Part shown: one piece after another, positions 1 through 9,309 of the stretch
How the letters are laid out: each line of letters opens with the position of its first letter
Position numbering within the stretch: the stretch's first letter is position 1
DNA from: Protula sp. h YS-2021
Lineage: Eukaryota > Annelida > Polychaeta > Sabellida > Serpulidae
Assembly: GCA_949752745.1 (NCBI GenBank)
Contig: OX457024.1
Coordinates: forward strand, 108,120,287-108,184,286
DNA length: 64,000 nucleotides
Direction of reading: 5' to 3'
Program-made: the position numbers and the translations under genes
Notes under the pieces: generated by a model
The model's database searches: none
Seen by the model: the letters and a program-made list of their open reading frames with translations, nothing else
What the model was told of the DNA's origin: nothing

Positions 1-331
1 GGTTCCCGCTCCCTCCCCCCCCCCCAAAAAAAAGTCCACGTCATTCCTAAAATGAAATGTCCTTTGGAATAACATAGCGTCACCTTTCTCAATGGGCTAC
101 AAAGTCTGGGATATCCTGCCTTCCTTCCCTCTTCACCTCATCTCACCCCCACGCCCCCCCCCCCCCCCCCTCACCTCTTACCACAGCTCCCAGCTGCATG
201 AAAAATCCGGTATAATAACAATGCAAAATAGCATTTTTAATTTAAGTACTTACATTTTCACGACATTGTCTTAATTGATCATGAATTATACATAAAGTAT
301 CAACGAGTATTTGAGTATTTGTTATTTTCAG
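1..331. other. Intron (3' part) of the transporter-like gene
   Basis: Non-coding sequence upstream of the terminal exon at 332. It holds homopolymer C tracts (about 16-25 and 153-171) and AT-rich sequence, and ends in a pyrimidine-rich stretch followed by CAG at 329-331, a normal splice acceptor. The rest of the gene must lie to the left of the window. Confidence 0.5.
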
Positions 332-700
332 GTGAATGTGTCCATCTCATGGGGTGTTCTCGCTGCCATTTTCATCCTCATCGCGCCCGTGGTGACAGAG
401 ATTTGGGGCGCCATGCGGCACATGAAAGAACAACGCACGCTGATTGGCGCATTGGAAACGCCCCGCCCACTAACACTCAATGACGTAAACAAGCAAGCCA
501 GCGCGAAAACACAGCTTGGTGCTTTAAACAATACGGAAAACGTCATAGCTCAGGGACCGCTAGCAAATGATGGACAGGTGTCACAAACTGTCGCCTTTCT
601 GTCGGTCGACGGCGGAGAGAACGAAAGCGGTGATTGGCCGGGATGCCTCCACCACAACAGCACTGCCGACGAGACCTCAGATGGAGCCGTCTTCCCTTAA
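332..700 (+). CDS. Last exon of a multi-pass transporter, possibly urea/sodium symporter (DUR3-like)
   Basis: The reading frame opens at the acceptor TTATTTTCAG (ends 331) and stops with TAA at 698-700, giving about 122 residues. The first 25 residues (VNVSISWGVLAAIFILIAPV then VTEIW) form one hydrophobic membrane segment; the rest is a hydrophilic, Ser/Thr/Asn-rich, presumably cytosolic tail with no recognisable domain. A WG-x-x-A-x-x-F-I helix followed by a basic tail resembles the last helix of sodium:solute symporter proteins of the urea transporter type. That assignment rests on one helix and is tentative; any multi-pass carrier could end this way. The frame could also start at an upstream TTG, but the acceptor and the missing N-terminus make an internal exon boundary the better reading. 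A possible poly(A) signal AATAAA lies at 1291-1296. Confidence 0.5.
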   Translation: MNVSISWGVLAAIFILIAPVVTEIWGAMRHMKEQRTLIGALETPRPLTLNDVNKQASAKTQLGALNNTENVIAQGPLANDGQVSQTVAFLSVDGGENESGDWPGCLHHNSTADETSDGAVFP

Positions 701-1343
701 ATGTGTCGTGCTTCAAGAGCCGGATTGGGCAGGGTTTTTTTTTCCTGAAGAGGAATATGTATTGGTGTGTGAGTGAGAGTGGGTGTGTGTGTGTGGGAGG
801 AGGGGGAGGTGAGGCGATGATAGAGGTGGTGGTTGTGGGCATAGGGTTGGGGTGTTGAATCCTTGTGGGTGTGTCCGGTACCAAGATTTTTCAAGTTAGG
901 ATTGTATTTTTTGGTATTCGTTGTTGGTATTTGAACTGGATGACAAATATTGTTTATCAACCCCCCGCCTCCCCCACCCCCAACATTTTCGGACTATTTC
1001 TTTGTAAATCCTGCCAGGGAGTTCAGGTGGCCACTCCGCACCCCTGTGCCCCCCCCCCACCCTCTCCCGCGGTGTGAGAGCAAAGCGAAGCAGAGACGCC
1101 ACATAAAAGATCATCCTAAGAAGTTTTTCCATGAACCTGAGCTATCAGGCGAAGCCAGCACACTGACATACATAAAAGGCCTCGTGAACATTCGTTTGTA
1201 GTGTAAGACAAACTATACACTCAATCTACAGACATATCTCCCCTCTCTCCCCCCGCCCCCACTGAAAATACCAGCCCCCACCCCACTAAAAATAAAAACT
1301 TCCCTACCCCCACACCCCCCTTACGAAAGCATGTTAAGCAATT
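701..1343. other. 3' flank of the transporter-like gene, C-rich
   Basis: No further gene seen. It contains GT-rich and G-rich stretches (about 765-860), several C-rich tracts (961-1070 and 1240-1320) and a candidate AATAAA at 1291-1296. Short open frames across the C/G tracts are composition artefacts. Confidence 0.5.
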
Positions 1344-1462
1344 GTTGACTAATATTGAGTCAACATGAAGCATTATTGACCAGAAAGAAAATGTTAGCTT
1401 TTAAGGTCAACATTTTCGTAACTGACTTACACTATCTCCATGTTGACTCAAAATTAGTCAAC
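1344..1462. repeat. Inverted repeat (24-bp arms, 71-bp loop)
   Basis: The arm at 1344-1367 (begins GTTGACTAAT) is the reverse complement of 1439-1462 at 23 of 24 positions. The loop contains further TTGAC/GTCAA words. A small MITE or hairpin remnant is possible; no target-site duplication was identified. Confidence 0.7.
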
Positions 1463-2328
1463 ATATGCTTTGTTACATGATTTCATTGCAAATAATGATT
1501 GCAAGTAACTGCAAGATCTATCGATTTTTCAACTCTAGTCAACAATGAAAAATTACTGACTTTGGAATCGGCCAATCAGATTACGGTATTTACCCAAGTC
1601 ATGTCACAATAGTGCAATAGTTCAACAATAAGGAACTACGCGGTATTTAACATGAACAAACATGGCCTGAACTTGGCAAGCATCAAAGAACATAAACACA
1701 GCCAAAGCTACGACAAAGCGTCAGCGTCGGGAACGTTATGGACCTTCTCACTGTTGTTAATTCAAAAATTAAACTCTTAACACTTTTTATCTCGTGTTTT
1801 GCGCGATAAAAATGAAATCGTTGTCCCTGAATTAACAATTGTTAATTAATAAATAATTATATATATTTCGCAATTATCAATTAAGCTGGGATGAATTAAA
1901 AAAATGAATGATGTGATATTTCTGTCATTTCCAAAATAATTGAACTCTAATTGAAATGAGTGAAAATGAGTGAAAAATGTCTTATTTTACAATTAATTTA
2001 AGGTATCTTTTATTTACCTCTTAATGTGTTATAAAATGTTGGTTCAGATTGTAGATTTTTAGATTTTAATCATTTTTGGAAGAAGCTCAATTATCAAATC
2101 AACTACAACCCGAATTGAACAATTCACAATACTGTAACCTCTACAAATCAACAGTTTTGGGATATTGAAAAGTTTTGTAGAAAATCAATCTCTTTCATTT
2201 CATCGGCCAGCAGGCTCTGTTAGTACAGAACTTAGAGAAAATAGGGGCCTAGTCAGAAATAGACCGGTTAACCTGTTATTTCACTTAGCAAATGATATAT
2301 ATCTCTCATATGCCTATTTTTGCTGTTT
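1463..2328. other. AT-rich intergenic, no gene seen
   Basis: AT-rich DNA with scattered TTAAT/ATTAA words. No coding frame, RNA gene or clear repeat was recognised. Confidence 0.5.
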
Positions 2329-3067
2329 CAGTAAACACTGTGACGTTCCTTGAACGTTGGCCGACCCCTCCCCCCCAACGTGCGGTTAACGATGGTGCTT
2401 TGGTTGTGTATGGAAGCCGACGATCGATGGACGTCTATTATCAGCCATTTAATCAACGATGTGCAAACGGTGCACATAGAAGTCGAAACAATTTCTCGAC
2501 GTTGCATAGATGTCAGGAAAGCGACTTTGTAAAGAACTTAGGGAAAATATTAATATGGAATGGTAATTATAGCGTGGTCACCCCTCCGTCACGGTATTCA
2601 AGCTCTTGGGTCAGCCGTTCATGTAGGTTATGTATGAAGTCCATTTCCATAAATATTTTTTGAAATTTAGGTGAGAAAAAAAACTTGCGGTTTCTTGCAG
2701 TTTTCATATTCCCCGTTTTGGTTTTTTTCTTCGAAGTGATCTATCGTAGCCACCATTTCTGGTAGTGATAATCTGAAGAGACTGTTTTTTTTTTTTGGTT
2801 TTGAATCCGACGTCTACAGGAAGTAAATTTTTATGACGTCTACCTAACGTCTATTCAGCGTTGCACCAAAGACGTTGTTTAGACGTCGGGTAACGTTACA
2901 TTTTGGTTGCGACTAAAAATAACGTCTAAACAACGTTGTGCCAAACACTTTGATTTATGGCTGAGGCCAATTTCAGCCAAATTACAGCCAGAACTGATGT
3001 GGTAACGTCAGACTTACGACACACAACCTCAAATCGACGTTGATCGACGTTTAAGTGTTTACTGGGT
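2329..3067. mobile_element. Non-autonomous DNA transposon, short copy (copy 1)
   Basis: The left end CAGTAAACACTGTGACGTTC is matched in inverted orientation by the right end AAGTGTTTACTGG near 3048-3062, so 11 bp or more are inverted. The interior is full of ACGT/GACGT words and has no transposase frame. The right half shares blocks with 18.27-18.49 kb (TTTGGTTGCGA, and a pair of ATCGACGTT words around CCTC and TGATC). It also carries about one copy (2504-2532) of the 25-bp unit that forms the array at 15.2-18.0 kb. Exact ends and target-site duplication are uncertain. Confidence 0.6.
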
Positions 3068-3666
3068 GTGAGATATCCCTGTATTATTCATTAATGCAAG
3101 ACATACCCCAGTTAGAAACTGATGTGACATATTTATTATCAATTATCTTATCAATTATCTATTATCAATTATCTGTTAATGTAAGATATCTCTGCTGTTT
3201 GCTTGTGTGATTTCGGTCAAAATTTAACTGCATACTATCATCTGACACGCTACACCGATGACGTCACAGCTTAGATAAACTCTTGAAGTCTACATCAATT
3301 AAAGCATTTCTGAAATCGATAGGCTCGATCTTATTTGATTCTCGGGCACTGACTGAGTTCGTACCATTGTGATTGATTTGTGCCATTCAAAACGCAAGCC
3401 TCTTACGGTGTTTTTTTTTAAGCGTTTTGCTGTGTTGAAATAATTGATTCCCGTTTCCCCACAAAGTTACACGTATACTGAAATGACATGGCATATTATG
3501 TATATATTGTAAAGATGAAAATATAATAAAAATAACTATTAAATAAATATTTTGTGTTGTGTGTTTTTATTTTTTGGGGATAAACAGGAAAAAGATCTGG
3601 TCTGTGATAAGCAGTAAAAATCACAAAGCGAAAATCAAATATTTTAAGAGATATCACGAAATCAAA
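3068..3666. other. Upstream region of the TMED gene
   Basis: AT-rich DNA with short TCAATTATC repeats at about 3139-3175 and TATA-like words (TATGTATATATTGTAAAG at about 3497). A promoter or 5'UTR for the TMED gene is expected here, but no element can be assigned firmly. Confidence 0.4.
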
Positions 3667-4356
3667 ATGTTTGATTCAAAATATATGTCAGTTATTGCAA
3701 TATACATCATAACAGTCTATGGAATTGGGTTGAGTTTTGCTCATGATTCTTTAGCATTAGCAGTTGAGCTAAAAGACAGTGAGAAGATTTGTTTTTACCA
3801 GGACTGGGCCGAAATCAAACCAATGGTGTTTGCATTTCGAGTAATCCGTGGAGGGAACATGGATATTGATGTACAGATCACATCTCCATCGGGTCGAGAA
3901 ATTCACAAGGAAAGCAAACAAAAGGAGGCCAAGGTGCAGTTTGACACGGCCTGGGGCACATTCAGCTTCTGTTTCAGCAACGAGTTCTCCACCGTGTCCC
4001 ACAAGGTGGTGTATTTTGAGCTACGGCCCACTGACCACGATTCGCTGGCGGATGAGGCGGGCCATAAGAAGCCTTCCGTGGATACCCAGGTAGAGCATTC
4101 CATGGAAGTGATCCATGAACACAACGAACATACGAAGAAATACCAAGTGGATTATCAAAAACGAGAGGCCAAAGGCAAGGAGTTAGCAGATGCTATTAAC
4201 CATAGGGTGTTTTGGTGGTCATTAATGGAATCTTTCATTATTATGTTTGTTGGATTTGGCCAAGTTTGGCTGCTAAAGAACTTCTTCGAATTGTCGTATG
4301 CGGTTTCTCCAAACAAAGTCACGCCACCTGCCGTGTCGTTACTGCTTGCAAACTAG
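3667..4356 (+). CDS. p24-family cargo receptor, TMED3/TMED7-like (p24 gamma)
   Basis: A 229-aa type I membrane protein of the emp24/GP25L/p24 family, which sorts cargo in COPI/COPII vesicles between ER and Golgi. Residues 1-25 are a signal peptide ending SFA. A GOLD domain follows, with the paired cysteines at 42 (KICFYQD) and 102 (FCFSNEFSTVSHKVVYFELR, the family signature). Residues 115-175 are charged and probably coiled coil, and one membrane helix lies at about 184-203 (WSLMESFIIMFVGFGQVWLL). ATG 3667 is chosen because it gives the signal peptide; the open frame extends upstream without such logic. There is no intron, so it may be a retrocopy. The tail is odd: the FF (206-207) is kept, but instead of the usual short basic COPI-binding end it continues LSYAVSPNKVTPPAVSLLLAN, the last part coded by the first unit of a 38-bp repeat. 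Family assignment is firm; the exact paralogue is not. Confidence 0.9.
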   Translation: MFDSKYMSVIAIYIITVYGIGLSFAHDSLALAVELKDSEKICFYQDWAEIKPMVFAFRVIRGGNMDIDVQITSPSGREIHKESKQKEAKVQFDTAWGTFSFCFSNEFSTVSHKVVYFELRPTDHDSLADEAGHKKPSVDTQVEHSMEVIHEHNEHTKKYQVDYQKREAKGKELADAINHRVFWWSLMESFIIMFVGFGQVWLLKNFFELSYAVSPNKVTPPAVSLLLAN

Positions 4357-4470
4357 TCACTCCACCCGCCGTGTCATTAATGCTTGCGAACTAGTCACTC
4401 CACCTGGCGGGCCTTCACCGCTGGTCATGCTAGTCATGCCACCTGTGGTGTTATGATTGTTCGCAAGTTA
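4318..4470 (+). repeat. 38-bp tandem repeat, four units, overlapping the TMED stop codon
   Basis: Units start near 4318, 4356, 4394 and 4433, each beginning GTCAC(G/T)CCACC or a variant and ending GCAAACTA or similar. Unit 1 codes the last 12 residues of the TMED frame and its stop TAG spans the unit 1/2 boundary. Units 3 and 4 are diverged. Confidence 0.75.
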
Positions 4471-4550
4471 GCCACAGCGAAACTTGGATAATGTCATTAT
4501 GACTGTATATTTGCGCAGCTGGAGGAATTGTAGAAATTGTAGTCTAGACA

Positions 4551-4945
4551 ATAATACAGACAGTAGTCCAGACACTAGTCCAGACACTGTTCCAAGCACT
4601 AGACCAGGCACTAGTCCAGGTGGTAGTTCAGGCAGTAGTCCAAACACTAGTCCAGGCACTAGTCCAGGTGATAGTCCAGGCAGTAGCCAAAACACTAGTC
4701 CAGGCACTAGTCCAGGTGGTAGTCCAGGAAGTAGCCCAAACACTAGTCCAGGCACTAGTCCAGACATTAGTCCGAACACTAGTCCAGGCACTAGTCCAAA
4801 TATTAGTCCTGACACTAGTCCTGACATTAGTCCTGACACTAGCCTAAAACTCGTCCAGGCACTATTCCAGGCACCAGTCCAAACACTAGTCCAGACACTA
4901 GTCCAAAAACTAGTCTTGACACTAGTCCAGACACTAGTCTGGGCT
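4551..4945 (+). repeat. 12-bp minisatellite (AGTCCAGGCACT type), about 33 copies
   Basis: Imperfect tandem copies of AGTCCAGRCACT and variants. The 12-bp period keeps all frames open and gives Ser-Pro-Gly-Thr repeats in one frame. It lies between the TMED stop codon and the AATAAA at 5004, so it would be in the 3'UTR of that transcript. It is not treated as coding. Confidence 0.85.
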
Positions 4946-5003
4946 CTAGCCTATAACTTACCTGCAACCAATTACACTAAGTTACCTGCGTATTTTTAGA
5001 TAG

Positions 5004-5009
5004 AATAAA
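5004..5009 (+). promoter_or_regulatory. Candidate poly(A) signal AATAAA for TMED
   Basis: AATAAA followed within about 30 bp by a TG-rich stretch (TTGTGTGATATTTC). It is the first good signal after the TMED stop codon, implying a 3'UTR of about 650 nt containing both tandem repeats. Confidence 0.45.
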
Positions 5010-5284
5010 TATATTATCTATATATTGTGTGATATTTCTCATTCACAACCGTCCAACCGAAGAGTATTTTGACATATCCGGAGGGAAAGGGATGAGGGGA
5101 AAATGTATTCTCCCGCCGAGGAATACAGAACCGTGTGTGACGAGGGGAGACTTCTAAGGACGGTTTTTAATCACATTTAGCTCTCTCCACTAGCAAACGC
5201 TAAAACTGAAATTATAAAAGACACATACACGTAAACACACACAAAACAAACAAACCAACAAGTGAGGTATGAGATGGTAGTTTT

Positions 5285-5500
5285 GACATGTATAGAAGTG
5301 ACATTCACACTCACACTCACACTCACACACAACCCACATATAAAGACACACACACACACACACACACAATGTGACGTGGTGGTAGTGTACACATTCACCG
5401 TCACACACACCCTAAACACACACTCTCTCACACACATACCACACACAGACAGACAGACAGACACACACACACACACCCCCATACACACAAACGCACACAC
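5285..5500. repeat. CA-rich microsatellite region
   Basis: ACACTC, (CA)n and CAGA tracts interrupted by short unique sequence. Long open frames on both strands here are simple-repeat artefacts. Confidence 0.85.
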
Positions 5501-5511
5501 TATGCTTTATT

Positions 5512-5625
5512 TTTGGGTCGGGGGGTTTAGGCCGCCGGGGGGTTTTAGTCGGGGGGTTTTTGACGGGGGGGGGGGTTAGGGCCGGGGGGGGGGGGTTTCG
5601 GTCGGGGGGGGGGTTGGGCCTGTTC
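5512..5625 (+). repeat. G-tract array (quadruplex-prone)
   Basis: About six runs of 6-13 G separated by 8-12 bases such as TTTAGGCCGCC, TTTTAGTC and TTTTTGAC, roughly a 20-bp degenerate period. The spacing would permit G-quadruplex formation. It may also be a source of sequencing error. Confidence 0.7.
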
Positions 5626-6890
5626 CCCTATGCTCATCTTGACTGATGAACTGGCGGCTGTGAGCATACTAATTTTATTCGATTGGTGACGCCACAAACG
5701 AGTTGCATTTCTTCACGGAGGACCCCTCAGTCACTAAATAAAAAGCGTGAGAGTTTTTGTTTGGTACACGCTTTCCTGGCTGGTTATCTTTCGCCAAAGT
5801 ATCAACCAAAGAATCAAAATCACTCCCAATTTCCATCTTTTAAATTTTCGGTAAGATTCGTAACAAATGTTGATGAGTCTGACAACAATATGCTATTGAA
5901 AAAAAAACAAGACTTTTATTCGTGTTTAAGTTTTGAAAATTCCACGTAATGAGCATTCACATTAGCTATTGGTTAAACTAATAAAAACAGTGTGACGCCA
6001 AGCTCTAAAAGAATATGCAAGGTTGACCATTTTGCCATGCTAGAAACATATCAAACTCTAATTCAAGCTGATTGGTACAAATTGGTTACCACGGTTACTG
6101 TGCGTGTCCATAATGGCTGCTGAACGCGGGCTGATAAGCTTGAAATAATACCACCTTTATAACCGAACCAAAGTACGGTTCCAAAATCCTTTTTTTTTTT
6201 TTTTGATATGAGGAGTACTAACTCCAAGTCAACTCCCTTTCTCCCGTTTTTTTTTTGAACGCGGTGGGCAACAAACATGACAAGAAGTGGCAAGAAATGG
6301 CTCCCTCTCCCACCCACACTTCCCTGGATAGCAGAGACCGAACGCAGGTCAAAAAAGCCACACACATACACTCGCTCTCCCCCCTCCCCCCTCCCTCCCC
6401 ATCTGTTCCACCCCCTCACAAACCCCTGATCCGCTCCCATACTTCGAGCGCCGCCGGGCATTGATCTTTATTGTTAATGAGATCACAAAGTTTGTTGTAT
6501 TAGGTATGGGGTGTGACATCTATTAGATATGGAGTGTGACATTTATTTATTGTGATCCAAAAATCGCGAAAGAATCATAATTATTTCTGAGTGTAGGCAG
6601 TTGCTATTTATTTATTTTAACTAATTTATTTATTTTAATTTATTTTTAGAAGAATTAAAAATATATGCATAAATAAAAATAAAGCGTTAAATCAGAACAA
6701 AATCAATCTTTTAAAAGACATAAAATTGAAATATTGATGCATAGTATCAGTTGTGTATACTTCAACATTTCAAGACAACCCAACCCTCACCTAAGCCTGC
6801 AATGCAATGAGAAGAAAATATGAGTAAGACTATCAGCTAAATAACACTGGGTAAAAACTAAAAATTTTTAGTAATACCCACACAAAATGT
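5626..6890. other. Intergenic, no gene seen
   Basis: Poly-T tracts (about 6188-6204 and 6247-6256), a C-rich stretch (6370-6420) and TTTA-rich sequence (6605-6650). No coding frame is convincing. On the minus strand AATAAA words at 6891-6900 directly follow the next gene's stop and may serve it. Confidence 0.5.
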
Positions 6891-6908
6891 TTTATTTATT
6901 TATTATTT

Positions 6909-8447
6909 TTAGCTATAAAAATCGTCATCATCTTTGGTTGTGTTTTCATTTGTCGCAGGTTTCGTATCGTCATTTTTATTCTGTGGTTCGTCATTTTCAT
7001 TCTGTGGTTCGTCATTTTCAGGCTGCTGTTGGTCATTTTCAGGCTGTGGTTCCTCACTCACAGCTTGGGTTGTGTCTGATTGGTTATTGTCGTGACTTTT
7101 GTCACGTGACCGTTCTTCATTATCGCCCACTTCCGGTTCGTTTTCCGACACTTGATCCTCCTCTTCTTTTTCTGATGTGCCTTGTTGCTTTGATTCCATT
7201 TCGGATTCATCGCGATCCGTTCCTCTGGAACGGTTCCTTTCCTTTACTTCGGTTGTTCCGCTGTTCCCATTGAAATCATCAGTTTGTTCCTCTACGCCCG
7301 GCTCTCTCTTTCCTTTCTCCTCTTTTTCCTTGCTTTGGTCTTTGTTTACGTCCATTCTTTTGGCATTTTCTTTATCTTGTTGTTTTTCGACCTGTTTCTT
7401 TTTGGTATTTTTATCCTGTGAATTTCTAGGCGTGCTCACGAACTCACCAACAGGCTTCCCATACGCACTGCATGTATAATGAAACCTTCGGTTCGATTTC
7501 GGCATGGTACCGGGAAACACCTTCCTGGGCCTGCCCGACGGGGTGTATTGCGGATTGGGCTGAACTTGCACGAGAACGGCAGGTTTATAATCAGAGAAGT
7601 AGATTCTCTGCGTCAGCTGGTCTTTGGTTTCTTGGACGACCCCCGCCTCGTCAACGTGTAGGTGGCCCCGGTGGCGAGAGAGGTACGTCGATTGCGGGAA
7701 GTCTGTCAACGGCTTCTTCATGTTCACTTGGTCTACAAGAAAAATCAATATAAATGAAGAAAAATTATAATAAAAAATAGCAACCGAAAAATGCAAATTA
7801 AAAATAAAGCTTTGAAAAAATGGCAAGGGAATGTGGATGAAAGGGCAATTGGGAAAATGTCAAAGTGCTAAAAAATTGCACTGTTCTCCAAAAAAAAAAA
7901 AAAAAAAAAAAAAAAAAGAAAAAAAAAATCAATTAGTTCAGTTATGTTCAGCTTGTATGAGCAACTGCTATACCACTCTCCCTACACTCATTCTTACCCA
8001 TACGCGTACATTGATGGCTTTAGGGTTAGGGTAGTGGGGTTCTAAACTAAACCCTTAATCCAAAGTTTAACTCCCCCCTCCAAAAAAATGGCGCTAAAAG
8101 TGCAAAATTTTGAAGGAGCTTTGCTTTTCAAGCTGTAAAACATCAAGCCATAGCCTGGTCCCTTGGGGGGGGGGGGAAGCCCTGGTGCTACCGTGCCATT
8201 CCAACAAACAAAAAAAGAGAGAGAGAGAGAGTAATTTTGAACCCAGACGCGGTCCGCATGAAGTGTCAATTTTGTTTTAAAAAGTCATTGACTCTCTTGG
8301 TAACCAGTTGGTACATATGAGGCGGTCCCTCCTCTCACCACCCCGCCCCCCCCCCCCCCCACCCCGCATAGACGCCCAATTGGTACGTGAGTTGCCCTTC
8401 CCGGGATCTGGTGCCATCCTCGAATATGGTATTATGTTTGCAATTAG

Positions 8448-8513
<66 letters not shown>

Positions 8514-8681
8514 AAACATTTCACTAGAAAACACCTTCACCATTATAAAACCCTCACCTGTTTCCTCTAGAGTTGTTTTCGTTATTTTCCATTTTTCACT
8601 TTCCGCTTTTTTCGTCTTTCTCGTTTTCTTCGACGTCTTTTTTGATCTCGGGGACGCTACACCTGCTTCACTCTCCTCCAT
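6909..8681 (-). CDS. Unrecognised two-exon gene, 315-aa basic/acidic low-complexity protein
   Basis: Minus-strand gene made of exon 1 (8681-8558) and exon 2 (7732-6909). ATG 8681 has a good context (AAAATGG). The donor is ACAG|GTGAGG at 8558/8557 and the acceptor TTCTTGTAG ends at 7733. Both sides are phase 1, and the joined codon G+AC gives Asp42 with an open frame throughout, which is strong evidence for a real gene. Residues 1-41 are Lys-rich (KKTSKKTRKTKKAESEKWK). Residues 43-145 look folded and mixed (YLSRHRGHLHVDEAGVV, QRIYFSDYKPAVLVQVQPN, FHYTCSAYGKPVGEF). From about 150 on it is Lys/Glu/Asp-rich and disordered, with short PQNENDE-type repeats near the end (plus-strand 24-bp period at about 6962-7056). 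No domain was recognised and no function is assigned. The 825-bp intron holds A, G, C, GA and TA tracts. Confidence 0.75.
7890..7929. repeat. Poly-A tract in the intron
   Basis: About 28 A, then GAAAAAAAA, on the plus strand. It could be the tail of an old retroposed insertion; no element body was recognised. Confidence 0.7.
8180..8290. repeat. Dispersed repeat family member A
   Basis: The stretch at 8233-8284 (AATTTTGAACCCAGACGCGG onward, ending TTTTAAAAAG) matches 52564-52615 at 40 of 52 aligned positions. A weaker resemblance with the TTTTAAAAAG core occurs near 38.31 kb. The family is unknown and may be a worn SINE or MITE. Confidence 0.5.
8449..8511. repeat. (TA)n microsatellite in intron
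   Basis: About 31 uninterrupted TA dinucleotides, 46 bp downstream (minus strand) of the exon 1 donor of the 8.6-kb gene. Confidence 0.95.
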
Positions 8682-9041
8682 TTTCAAATTAATTCGATTA
8701 GAACGTAAAAAATGAAATCGAATGCATCCCTACTCCACTGTTTCACAGAAAGTTTAACTCTTTAACCAGGATTACTCGAGCTCTTTACCAAAGCCTCCTG
8801 AATGAATTTTGCACAAGTTTAATCTCTTGACAGTAATAATACCAATACGTGGCTGGAAGTAAGACACTGAGTCAACTCCTTTTGACCAGCGTTTTCAATA
8901 AAATCCATGTTATTACCGTCAATGAATTGGCATTCGGGGGGATTGGGGTGGGGGGGGGGGGGGGGCTGGGAGTGGGGTGGGCGGAGTGCGTTGAGAGAAA
9001 CATTAAATGACTATGTTTTAAGAGCAAGCATATGGCCTTAG

Positions 9042-9061
9042 GTCAACAATATATTGTTGAC
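9042..9061. repeat. Perfect 20-bp palindrome
   Basis: GTCAACAATATATTGTTGAC is identical to its reverse complement. The GTCAACA words recall the inverted repeat at 1344-1462. Confidence 0.85.
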
Positions 9062-9237
9062 ATTTGGGATTCGTGAGAAAAACTTATGTATCGTTAGTCA
9101 CGAATCCAGTCCCTGGATAAATAGCGGAGAAATGGGGAGGGGGAGGGGGGATGGGGGTTTTAATGTTCTATTTTTAGAAGTCGCTTGTGTTGTTATCATA
9201 TGAATAAAAACACATTAACAGAGTTACCATACGCTAA

Positions 9238-9309
9238 GTCATATGACAAATATGTCTGAACATATGCTTACTTATGTCACGTCATATGACGAACATATCT
9301 GAACATATG
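9238..9309. repeat. 29-bp direct repeat, two copies 43 bp apart
   Basis: Copies at 9238-9266 and 9281-9309 begin GTCATATGAC and end TCTGAACATATG, with 26 of 29 positions identical. GTCATATGAC is itself a 10-bp palindrome. Confidence 0.75.

Noticed and set aside
2165..2663. Short plus-strand frames
   Set aside because: They lie in the transposon copy and show no protein similarity.
4484..4999. Ser-Pro-Gly-Thr repeat protein and its antisense frame
   Set aside because: 12-bp minisatellite open in every frame; better explained as 3'UTR of the TMED gene.
5177..5579. Cys/Val-rich and Thr/His-rich frames
   Set aside because: Translations of CA microsatellites.
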